In this document: positions 57,217 to 64,000 of the stretch, piece after piece
Numbering within the stretch: the stretch's first letter is position 1
How the letters are laid out: each line of letters begins with the position of its first letter
NCBI RefSeq assembly: GCF_000511175.1
Contig: NZ_KI866530.1
Span: 2,693,423-2,757,422 of the forward strand
Length of the DNA stretch: 64,000 nt
Source of the DNA: Sediminibacterium salmoneum NBRC 103935
Lineage (GTDB): Bacteria > Bacteroidota > Bacteroidia > Chitinophagales > Chitinophagaceae
Direction of reading: 5' to 3'
The notes under the pieces: model-generated
The model's input: the letters and a program-made list of their open reading frames with translations, nothing else
Databases searched by the model: none
Told to the model about the DNA's origin: nothing
Position numbers and translations under genes: made by a program

Positions 57217-58191
57217 TTATAGATTATTTAAAATGCGAATAATATCTTTAGAGAAATAGGAGGCTATTAGGTCTGCACCTGCTCTTTTTATGCTTAAAGT
57301 AGTTTCCATTATAGCTTGATCTTCATTCAGCCAGCCTTTTTGAGCAGCCGCTTTAATCATTGCATATTCACCACTCACATGATAAGCGCTTACCGGAATA
57401 TTAGTGGCATTTTTTACTTCTCGAATAATATCCAGATAAGACAGAGCAGGCTTAACCATAACAATATCAGCACCTTCGTGAACATCTAAAAGAACCTCTT
57501 TAATGGCTTCTTTTCTATTGGCCGGATCCATCTGATATGTTTTTTTATCACCAAATCCAGGAGTTGAATCAAGTGCATCCCTAAATGGACCATAAAAACA
57601 GGAAGCATATTTTGCACTATAACTCATGATACCTGTATTATGAAATCCTGCATTTTCTAGCGACTGACGAAGCGCAGCAATTCTACCATCCATCATATCA
57701 CTGGGAGCAACAAAATGAGCTCCTGCTTGAGCATGACTAACTGCCATTTTTGCCAATATTTTAATGGTTGTATCATTATCAATTTCCTGGTCTTTCACTA
57801 TTCCATCATGACCATACATGGAATAGGGGTCTAAAGCAATATCTGTCATGATAATCATTTCCGGGATATGTTTTCTAATTGCTCTTATGGCCGTTTGCAT
57901 TAATCCCTCAGCACGTAGGGCTTCTTTTCCTTCATTATCTTTTCTTTCATCAGGACATTTTATGAATATTAGAATAGATCGTATTCCTAAATTGAATAAA
58001 ACAAATACCTCCTCCAATGTTTTGTCTAAGCTTCGCCGATAATAACCTGGAAGAGATGGAATTTCTTCTTCAATATTTTCACCTTCAACAATAAAAAGCG
58101 GAGCAATTAAATTTTGCGGTTGTAAAATTGTCTCCTGAACAATTTTTCGTATTGAAGCAGATGCGCGAAGTATTCTTGGGCGATGGATCAT
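57217..58191 (-). CDS. hemB: delta-aminolevulinic acid dehydratase (porphobilinogen synthase)
   Basis: A 324-residue enzyme of normal length. Active-site Lys are visible in SYSAKYASCFYGPFRDA and in ADIVMVKPALSYLDI. The metal-binding region reads TDIALDPYSMYGHDG, without the Cys triad of zinc-type enzymes, which suggests a magnesium-dependent form. It condenses two aminolevulinates to porphobilinogen. Confidence 0.97.
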   Translation of the reverse strand: MIHRPRILRASASIRKIVQETILQPQNLIAPLFIVEGENIEEEIPSLPGYYRRSLDKTLEEVFVLFNLGIRSILIFIKCPDERKDNEGKEALRAEGLMQTAIRAIRKHIPEMIIMTDIALDPYSMYGHDGIVKDQEIDNDTTIKILAKMAVSHAQAGAHFVAPSDMMDGRIAALRQSLENAGFHNTGIMSYSAKYASCFYGPFRDALDSTPGFGDKKTYQMDPANRKEAIKEVLLDVHEGADIVMVKPALSYLDIIREVKNATNIPVSAYHVSGEYAMIKAAAQKGWLNEDQAIMETTLSIKRAGADLIASYFSKDIIRILNNL

Positions 58192-58205
58192 AATTTCTAC
58201 CTTTT

Positions 58206-59228
58206 TTATTTGTAAGATTTAACAGCCTGTACAAAAGCTTTTGCATGTTCAACTGGCACATTGGGTAATATGCCATGACCCAGATTCACGATATATCTGT
58301 CTTTCCCAAATGCATCTATCATTTGTTTTACTTCTTTTTCAATTTCACTAATCGGTTTTAGCAAATGGTTGGGATCAAAATTTCCTTGTAGTGTAACTTT
58401 GTTATGTGTTAGACTTCGCGCTAATGCTGGATGGATTGTCCAGTCTATGCCTAAAGCAGCTATATTTAAATCAGATAAATCTTCTAACGCATACCAACTC
58501 CCTTTCGGAAAAAGAATAACAGGTGATTCCCCTCTAAGTGCATTTGCTATTTTAAGTAAATAAGGCTGAGCAAATTCTTTAAAATCATTTGGAGAAAGTA
58601 GTCCGCTCCAACTATCAAAAATCTGTACACAATCAACCCCTGCTTTAATTTGATTTCTCAAATATTGAATGGTAACCTCCGTTATTCTTGTTAACAGGTC
58701 ATGTGCCAATTCTGGCTGGGAGAAGCAGAATTGTTTTGCTTTATCAAAAGATTTTGAACCCTTTCCTTCTACCATATAACAAAGAATGGTAAATGGAGCT
58801 CCGGCAAATCCAATTAATGGTACTCGATTGTCTAACTTTTGTTTTGTAACCTTGATTGCTTCATAAACATAAGAAAGACTTTCTGCTGCTTCATTTACAA
58901 TTAAAGCTGCAAGATCAGCCGAATTTGATATTGTTTTTGGTAGTATTGGCCCCTTTGTTTCTACCATTTGCACTTCTAAGCCCATTGCTTGTGGAACAAC
59001 CAAAATATCTGAAAATAATATGGCAGCATCTGTTCCAATTATGTCAATAGGCTGAACTGTAATTTCGGCAGCTAATTCAGGTGTCTGTACACGAGTGAAA
59101 AAATCATATTTTTTTCTTAGTGCAATATACTCTGGTAGATATCTTCCGGCTTGACGCATCATCCATACCGGGGGGCGCTCTACCACATTTCCTTTTAAAG
59201 CACTTAATAACAGGTTATTTTTTATCAT
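58206..59228 (-). CDS. hemE: uroporphyrinogen decarboxylase
   Basis: A 340-residue enzyme of normal length with the N-terminal signature [17 protein letters not shown], the catalytic Asp in [16 protein letters not shown] and the segment [16 protein letters not shown]. It removes four carboxylates from uroporphyrinogen III. Its start overlaps the hemD end by 14 bp. Confidence 0.97.
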   Translation of the reverse strand: MIKNNLLLSALKGNVVERPPVWMMRQAGRYLPEYIALRKKYDFFTRVQTPELAAEITVQPIDIIGTDAAILFSDILVVPQAMGLEVQMVETKGPILPKTISNSADLAALIVNEAAESLSYVYEAIKVTKQKLDNRVPLIGFAGAPFTILCYMVEGKGSKSFDKAKQFCFSQPELAHDLLTRITEVTIQYLRNQIKAGVDCVQIFDSWSGLLSPNDFKEFAQPYLLKIANALRGESPVILFPKGSWYALEDLSDLNIAALGIDWTIHPALARSLTHNKVTLQGNFDPNHLLKPISEIEKEVKQMIDAFGKDRYIVNLGHGILPNVPVEHAKAFVQAVKSYK

Positions 59229-59915
59229 ATTTCATTTTTTTATATAAGGCCATTAACATGGCTTCAGGCGTTGGATTTTTCGCAATCACTGCATTATAGG
59301 TATCCGTATAGTATTGAAGGCGCGTAAAAGTTGTATTGCCAATGCATATATATATTCTTTCTGAAGAAAATCTATTTGCGACGGAGAAACTGTCAATTGC
59401 ACTGGGGCTAAAAAATAGAATTGCTTCAAATGGAATAGCATCTACCGGTATTGGATTTAATTCGGTTTGATAGACAGTAAGATCTTGATAAGACATTCCT
59501 GAACCTGTAACTACATATCTTAAATCGGGCAGCGTAAGATTCCCAATTGGGTGAAGAATTTTTTGAATATTTAAAACTGCTTTGTTCAGCTTAATTAATT
59601 TACCCAATTCATTTACATTTGGGGCAGTAATTCTTGGTACTAAATTGCAAAGCAAAAGTTCATCTCGTGTTGCACCCTGTAAAGCAAAAATGTTTTTTTC
59701 GGCTAATAATTTTTTATCAATATTTTCAAGAAAGTATTGAACAGCATTTGCACTTGTAAAAGCATAGCTATCATATGATTCTAGCGTGAAGGGTGTACAA
59801 ACAAAATCGTTTTTTTAATTTTAGTAAATGATTTACAAACCAAGTTAAAGCCAAATTCTTCTTTGGCCTTTCTCTTGATATCCATGTTTAATTGCTTTGT
59901 ACTCAATACCATCAT
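59215..59915 (-). pseudogene. hemD: uroporphyrinogen-III synthase gene with a one-base frameshift
   Basis: An ATG at 59915 overlaps the hemC stop (ATGA). It begins MMVLSTKQLNMDIKRKAKEE, typical of Bacteroidota HemD, and runs to KSFTKIKK, then stops after VHPSR. From an A7 run (minus strand, 59810-59816) another frame continues: NDFVCTPFTLESYDSYAFTS with ANAVQYFLENIDKK, FALQGATRDELLL and then the 146-residue tail (LRYVVTGSGMSYQDLTVYQT) to 59215. One extra A would give a single 233-residue protein, normal for HemD. HemD closes the tetrapyrrole ring and is needed for heme, so a sequencing error or slippage at the A-run is as likely as a real loss. Confidence 0.85.
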
Positions 59916-60823
59916 TTCTTTCTAATTTCTTCCATCAATAAAGTGGCACCTGGTATTGCCAGCATATCATTCGCAAAAGAAGCACCAGCCCCTATTATTT
60001 GATCATTGGTTAATCTTTTTTTACTTCTATATGATTTTGTCCCATCTATGCTATGTATAGCACCTTCTATCAATATATTATTGTCTTCAAATCTGGTTAA
60101 ACAACTTACAGGTACAGAGCAACCTCCTTGGAGAGTATACATAAACTCTCTTTCTATTAAGGCAGCTACAAAAGTTTGATAATGATTGATTTTTTGACAG
60201 ATATCTTGAATTGTTGTATCATTTGATCTGCAAAAGACTCCAATAATCCCCTGAGCGGGGGCAGGCAGCATCCAATCTAAAGTGGTTGTATTTTCATTTA
60301 ATAATCCCAATCGCTCAAGACCTGCTTTTGCGAAAATCATTCCTGATAATTCTTTTTGATCATTTAATTTATTCAAGCGGGTTTGGATATTTCCCCTAAC
60401 AGGAACAATTTGATGTGTAGGAAATCGTTCAAGCCACTGTGATTTTCTTCTGATACTACTTGAGGCAATGGTCAATCCTTTCTCAATAAAGTCAACAGCA
60501 TATTTAGTTACAATCACATCCTCGAAAGATCCTCTAGGTAAAACAGCACTAAGAGAAAGGCCAGAAGCAAGCAGAGTAGGAACGTCTTTTAGTGAATGTA
60601 CAGCAATATCAATTTTATCATTCAAGAGTGCAGTGTCTAATTCTTTAGTAAAAACGCCTGCTATACCCATTGCATAAAGCGGAGTTTTCAAGTCTAAATC
60701 TCCAGAACTTTCAATACCTATACATAAAGCCCTATAGCCTTTGCTCAACAATGCATCTTTGACTGCATTGGCCTGCCACATTGCTAATGGACTAGTACGT
60801 GTCCCTATTCTAATAGTTTTCAT
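59912..60823 (-). CDS. hemC: hydroxymethylbilane synthase (porphobilinogen deaminase)
   Basis: A 303-residue enzyme from the ATG at 60823 (MKTIRIGTRTSPLAMWQ), which overlaps the hemA stop in an ATGA; a 12-codon extension lies inside hemA. The dipyrromethane-cofactor Cys is in LQGGCSVPVSC, and HSLKDVPT and GNIQTRLNKL bind the growing chain. It polymerises four porphobilinogens. Second gene of the heme operon. Confidence 0.96.
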   Translation of the reverse strand: MKTIRIGTRTSPLAMWQANAVKDALLSKGYRALCIGIESSGDLDLKTPLYAMGIAGVFTKELDTALLNDKIDIAVHSLKDVPTLLASGLSLSAVLPRGSFEDVIVTKYAVDFIEKGLTIASSSIRRKSQWLERFPTHQIVPVRGNIQTRLNKLNDQKELSGMIFAKAGLERLGLLNENTTTLDWMLPAPAQGIIGVFCRSNDTTIQDICQKINHYQTFVAALIEREFMYTLQGGCSVPVSCLTRFEDNNILIEGAIHSIDGTKSYRSKKRLTNDQIIGAGASFANDMLAIPGATLLMEEIRKK

Positions 60824-61824
60824 GCGTAGATACTTCTTGCTTTTTTTCTTTCCTGCCAAGAATACAGCTGTTCAATATGAGTATCGATTATTTTAACGGC
60901 AATTGGGATTTCTTTGGTTCTTCTTTCTAAATTCTGATTAATTTCTATTGATAAATCATCCACATTGTACAAGGATAAACCTTCTAATTCATACACATCA
61001 GGAGATATATTAGATGGAACTGAAAGATCAAAGATTATTTTTACCGATGTATTTGCAATCATTGATGCTTTTATTAAATAATCTTCTGCAGCTGTTGCAA
61101 CAATTACTATATCAATATGGCTTAGTGCTTGTTCAATATGATTGAGTGAATAGATTTCAATTTGTGAATTATTTAGCGACAATAATTTGTCTACCGATCT
61201 ATTTACAATTGAGAGTTCTGCTTCAGGAAGATGTTGACGAATGTTTCTAAATGTAGTTATTCCTATTTTACCCCAACCAATGAGACATATTTTTAAAAGG
61301 TTGAATTCACATTTTTTCAATTTTTGTATGACTGCGTAAGAGGTTGATGTTGTTCCATCAGAAATATTCGTTTGTGTTCTAACTGTTTTACCTACCTGTA
61401 GAGAAGTTTCAAATATTTTTTGAAAAATACCGGTTGTCATACCCGATTCATTCGCAATTTTAAAAGAGGAGCGGAGCTGTCCTGCAATTTCGTAATCACC
61501 TATAATCTGAGATTCTAGACCAGATGATACTTTAAATAAATGTTTTATTCCTTCGCGCCCTTTTCTGATAATTACATGAGCTTCAATATCAATATCATCT
61601 GCAGATGTGTATTTTTGAAATATATTTATAGCCTCCTTTTCACTTAATTCGTATCCATAAATTTCTGTGCGATTACAGGTTGAAAGTATTATAATATTGC
61701 TTCGGCCCTCACGTTTAAAGTGCGCATAAATTTCTTTGATAGTTTCATGACTAATTGAAAATCTACTGCGTACATTAACGATAGTTTTTTTGTAATTGAC
61801 TCCAGCCACAAGAAACTTTTCCAT
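60820..61824 (-). CDS. hemA: glutamyl-tRNA reductase, short form without the C-terminal dimerisation region
   Basis: A 334-residue protein; the family is usually about 410-430 residues. The catalytic domain has the active-site Cys in ILSTCNRTEIYG and LFKVSSGLESQIIGDYEI. The NADPH domain has CLIGWGKIGITTFRNI (GxGKxG, with Trp in place of the usual Ala/Gly) and FDLSVPSNISPDV. The chain ends soon after the spinal helix (VKIIDTHIEQLYSWQERKKA), so the C-terminal helical dimerisation domain is absent. The stop overlaps the hemC start neatly, which argues against a recent truncation. It reduces glutamyl-tRNA to glutamate-1-semialdehyde. First gene of the heme operon. Confidence 0.92.
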   Translation of the reverse strand: MEKFLVAGVNYKKTIVNVRSRFSISHETIKEIYAHFKREGRSNIIILSTCNRTEIYGYELSEKEAINIFQKYTSADDIDIEAHVIIRKGREGIKHLFKVSSGLESQIIGDYEIAGQLRSSFKIANESGMTTGIFQKIFETSLQVGKTVRTQTNISDGTTSTSYAVIQKLKKCEFNLLKICLIGWGKIGITTFRNIRQHLPEAELSIVNRSVDKLLSLNNSQIEIYSLNHIEQALSHIDIVIVATAAEDYLIKASMIANTSVKIIFDLSVPSNISPDVYELEGLSLYNVDDLSIEINQNLERRTKEIPIAVKIIDTHIEQLYSWQERKKARSIYA

Positions 61825-61843
61825 CCTATTTGAGCAATTTCAA

Positions 61844-61851
61844 CAAAAGTA
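61844..61851 (-). promoter_or_regulatory. possible -7 element of the heme operon promoter
   Basis: On the minus strand TACTTTTG matches TAnnTTTG about 20 nt before the hemA ATG. No TTTG is found at the expected -33 spacing, though a TTGACA lies 24 nt upstream. A start near 61837 would leave a very short leader. Confidence 0.35.
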
Positions 61852-62048
61852 TCCTGTAGCTTTTGAGATAATTGTCAAGATTCATTAAGTGACAACTGAA
61901 TGACAAATAACTCCATTATTTTACATTGCGTTGACAAATTAGGCTTGAATAAATTCATATTAAAATAAACCAGTATTGCTAGGCGGTAAATTAAAAGAAG
62001 TATTATAATACCTAAGTAAGTGAGCCAGAATTGATAAATAAGTCACAA
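61852..62048. other. intergenic stretch without recognisable gene
   Basis: AT-rich spacer upstream of the heme operon. It holds a 12-bp palindrome GTATTATAATAC (62000-62011) and no convincing open frame. Nothing else is supported. Confidence 0.5.
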
Positions 62049-62233
62049 GCCAAGATTGTCTTTTTTCAAATGCCAAGATTGTCGGTCTGCGACCGACTTC
62101 TTCCCGTATTGAACTTACTCAAACCCCTTACGGCTACCTGCGGTAGCCTGGTCTTTCATTTTCATCAGCTCACGAACGCAAGCGTTCGCCGCTGCTTCAA
62201 ATTAAAGACCGCAGCTTTCGCTGCGGGGGTTTG
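62049..62233 (-). repeat. cluster of perfect hairpins forming a multibranch element, abutting tRNA-Arg
   Basis: Four gap-free hairpins occur within 150 bp: GTCGGTC-TGC-GACCGAC (62081-62097), GGCTACC-TGC-GGTAGCC (62132-62148), CGAACGC-AA-GCGTTCG (62173-62188, with loop pair A80/A81) and CCGCAGC-TTTC-GCTGCGG (62209-62226). The third is the tip of a longer imperfect arm closed by GTCTTT (62151-62156) and AAAGAC (62204-62209). An outer stem CAAACCCC (62120-62127) with GGGGTTTG (62226-62233) encloses the last three. On the minus strand the CCGCAGC hairpin has a GAAA tetraloop, which hints that the RNA is read from that strand, downstream of the tRNA. GCCAAGATTGTC is repeated at 62049 and 62072. 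Confidence 0.65.
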
Positions 62234-62305
62234 TGGTCTCGCCAAGAATCGAACTTGGATCTAGAGTTTAGGAAACTCCTATTCTATCCATTGAACTACG
62301 GGACC
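62234..62305 (-). tRNA. tRNA-Arg(CCU)
   Basis: A 72-nt cloverleaf on the minus strand. The acceptor is GGTCCCG with CGAGACC (one C-A mismatch at pair 5-68), the D stem GTTC/GAAT, the anticodon stem GGAGT/ACTCT with loop TTCCTAA giving anticodon CCU, and the T arm CCAAG-TTCGATT-CTTGG. The 3' CCA is not encoded. A structured element begins at the next base downstream. Confidence 0.93.
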
Positions 62306-62360
62306 CTGATTCATTATGCGCGTATTGCAGCGCTGGAATCGGCGCGAAATTAAATGATTT

Positions 62361-63941
62361 TTATTTTATTCCGGGTTGCTTTAATTGCCATCCGGTTTTC
62401 TTTTTCTCTTCGTCTACCATTTGCTTCACATCGGCCAGTAATTTTTTAGCGTCGTATACAATGCCTTCTTTAATGGTGTAGGCAACTCCACCTTTACGAA
62501 TGATTTCATTTTGGTCACTCAACTCTATTGCTCCTGTGCCGTAGAAATATTGCAAATTCTTTAATGGATTACCATCCACCACGCAGAGGTCAGCCAGCTT
62601 GCCTGGTTCAATGGTTCCGATTTCCTTTTCCATGCCCAATGCCTGAGATGCGTGCATGGTGGCAGCGCGTATCACTTCCAGCGGATGAAATCCCGCTTCG
62701 CGTAACAACTCTAATTCACGTACAAATCCAAAACCGTATAACTGATAAATGAATCCATTGTCGGACCCTGCTGTTACACGACCGCCTCTGTTTTTATATT
62801 CATTAATAAAAGTCATCCAGAGTTTGTAATTGTGTTTCCATTCTGTCTCTTGCTCTGTGCCCCAGTTATGCCAGTAAGATCCATGTGATACCCTGCTGGG
62901 TTCGTAGAACTTCCATAAAGCGGGTAGGGTATAGTCTTCATGCCATTCTGCTCTTCTGGCACGCATTAAATCTCTGTTGGCTTCATAAATATTCATGGTC
63001 GGGTCCAGGGTAAAATCTGCTGCAATCAAATCATTCATCACTTTATTCCATTTCTCTGAATAAGGAGCTGCTGCCTGCTTCCAGAGTTTACCTGCTTCTT
63101 CAAAACGATGCTGCTCATTGTTGTAATTATAATCTGCAGGATAATTCTGTAGGGTTCCGTTTTCAAGCATGGCTTCCGGCAAACCATACCAGTGTTCCAT
63201 ACTGGTCATGCCTGCTTTTGCAGATTGTACCACATTCCATCTGGCTACATCCAGCTGTGCATGATGCGCAGTGCTTCTTAATCCCAGTCTTTTGTTTTCT
63301 CTGATGGCAGCATCCATTACTTCCGGCGATGCTCCAAAAAATTTAATGCCATCTGCTCCTTTTGCTGCATTTTCATTTACCCATGCCCTGGCTTGTTCAG
63401 CGTTTACAATAGGTGTTTTACTTCCCTGTCCAAATGCTGTGTAGGCAAAGATTCTGGGTGCTGTAATGGTATTGGCTGCACTTTTCTTTTTATGATCTAA
63501 TACCCATTCCAAACCATTGCCTGCTGAAGGATCGCGAATGGTAGTTATACCATGTGCCATCCATAATTTAAATACATATTCAGCCGGTGTGCCCTGTGCT
63601 TTTCCTCCGATATGTCCGTGCATATCAATTAATCCAGGCAATACATATTTGCCACTACAGTCAATTTCTTTACCGCCAGCTTTTAGTGCTGGTCTTGACT
63701 TAGGATCAATGGGCATGCCAGGATTACCTACATTGGCAATGCGCACAATGCGGTTATTTTCTATAATAATATCTACTGGTCCATAAGCGGGAGAACCGGT
63801 TCCGTTTATCACCATGGCTGAACGAAGAATCAGTTGGGTATAAGGTCCCTGACCTTCCTTCACCAAGGGTGCTGGTGTTATCTGTGCGCCTGAATGAATT
63901 GTTACCATCAGGCATACAAGGGCAAGCATGTATTTAACCAT
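62361..63941 (-). CDS. secreted metal-dependent amidohydrolase
   Basis: A 526-residue amidohydrolase-superfamily protein with a signal peptide (MLALVCLMVTIHSGAQ). The metal-binding HxH is in GLIDMHGHIGG near residue 105, a carboxylated-Lys candidate in GADGIKFFGASPE, further His in STAHHAQLDVA and SMEHWYGLP, and the catalytic Asp in TAGSDNGFIY. The C-terminus has GTIEPGKLADLCVVDGNPL, usual for imidazolonepropionase-like and prolidase-like members. It would hydrolyse a cyclic amide or peptide in the periplasm; the substrate is unknown. The last 59 bases of the window upstream hold no further gene. Confidence 0.9.
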   Translation of the reverse strand: MVKYMLALVCLMVTIHSGAQITPAPLVKEGQGPYTQLILRSAMVINGTGSPAYGPVDIIIENNRIVRIANVGNPGMPIDPKSRPALKAGGKEIDCSGKYVLPGLIDMHGHIGGKAQGTPAEYVFKLWMAHGITTIRDPSAGNGLEWVLDHKKKSAANTITAPRIFAYTAFGQGSKTPIVNAEQARAWVNENAAKGADGIKFFGASPEVMDAAIRENKRLGLRSTAHHAQLDVARWNVVQSAKAGMTSMEHWYGLPEAMLENGTLQNYPADYNYNNEQHRFEEAGKLWKQAAAPYSEKWNKVMNDLIAADFTLDPTMNIYEANRDLMRARRAEWHEDYTLPALWKFYEPSRVSHGSYWHNWGTEQETEWKHNYKLWMTFINEYKNRGGRVTAGSDNGFIYQLYGFGFVRELELLREAGFHPLEVIRAATMHASQALGMEKEIGTIEPGKLADLCVVDGNPLKNLQYFYGTGAIELSDQNEIIRKGGVAYTIKEGIVYDAKKLLADVKQMVDEEKKKTGWQLKQPGIK

Positions 63942-64000
63942 AAAAATGTTTTGCTGAAGGTAAGCCGCAAGCCGAAACTTCCCAAGCGATTCTGTCTGCT

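Noticed and set aside
62031..62264. 77-codon plus-strand frame before tRNA-Arg
   Set aside because: It spans the hairpin cluster and part of the tRNA gene, so the open frame is incidental.
1..64000. CRISPR array or prophage
   Set aside because: No regularly spaced direct repeats and no phage structural, integrase or lysis genes were seen.

Overview
This window comes from a member of the Bacteroidota, most likely the Chitinophagaceae. The evidence is low-GC DNA, several promoters close to the TTTG-N19/20-TAnnTTTG pattern of this phylum, almost no Shine-Dalgarno sites, TlpA-type thioredoxins with DUF4369-like N-termini, a methionine synthase split over two genes, and double-glycine leader peptides of the Bacteroidota type. 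No rRNA, CRISPR or phage structural gene is visible. All assignments come from reading the sequence; no database was searched.

Layout. 1-11300 (+): a secreted-peptide locus. It has the tail of a thioredoxin-like protein, two Cys-rich precursors with 23-residue GG leaders, a C39-peptidase ABC exporter, its HlyD-like partner, three TlpA-family thiol-disulfide oxidoreductases and two unfamiliar envelope proteins. The parts fit a system that cleaves, exports and oxidatively folds disulfide-rich peptides (bacteriocins or signals). 11317-12908 (-): an AbiEi/AbiEii type toxin-antitoxin pair flanked by inverted repeats. 12930-16849 (-): split metH behind a roughly 160-nt structured leader with a good promoter. 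16875-18548 (-): YceI-like protein, OB-fold protein, recR. 18592-21995 (+): serC, DUF1015 protein, TPR protein. 22016-27267: terminator, perfect 18-bp palindrome, long-chain acyl-CoA synthetase overlapping a REC-PAS-PAS-histidine kinase, and a convergent unknown gene.

27311-44527 (+): branched-chain amino acid and threonine synthesis. leuA-leuC-leuD-leuB is followed by a second unit, ilvE-ilvD-ilvB-ilvN-ilvC-ilvA-thrA-thrB-thrC. Between them lies an attenuation control region: promoter, a 35-residue leader peptide rich in Ile and Thr, a strong terminator, and a competing antiterminator pairing. The leader's amino acids match the products of the downstream operon.

44545-53000: an AbgB-like M20 amidohydrolase, a sugar-porter MFS protein, a secreted-protein gene split by an IS30-family element (2-bp target duplication; removing the element restores the frame), an unknown secreted protein and a large (alpha/alpha)6-barrel glycosidase-like protein. 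53016-61824 (-): a compact heme operon hemA-hemC-hemD-hemE-hemB-hemL-hemN-hemH-hemJ covering glutamyl-tRNA to heme. In it hemD carries a one-base frameshift in an A7 run and hemA lacks the usual C-terminal dimerisation region. 62049-62305: a cluster of perfect hairpins in a multibranch fold abutting the 3' end of a tRNA-Arg(CCU) gene. 62361-63941 (-): a secreted amidohydrolase.
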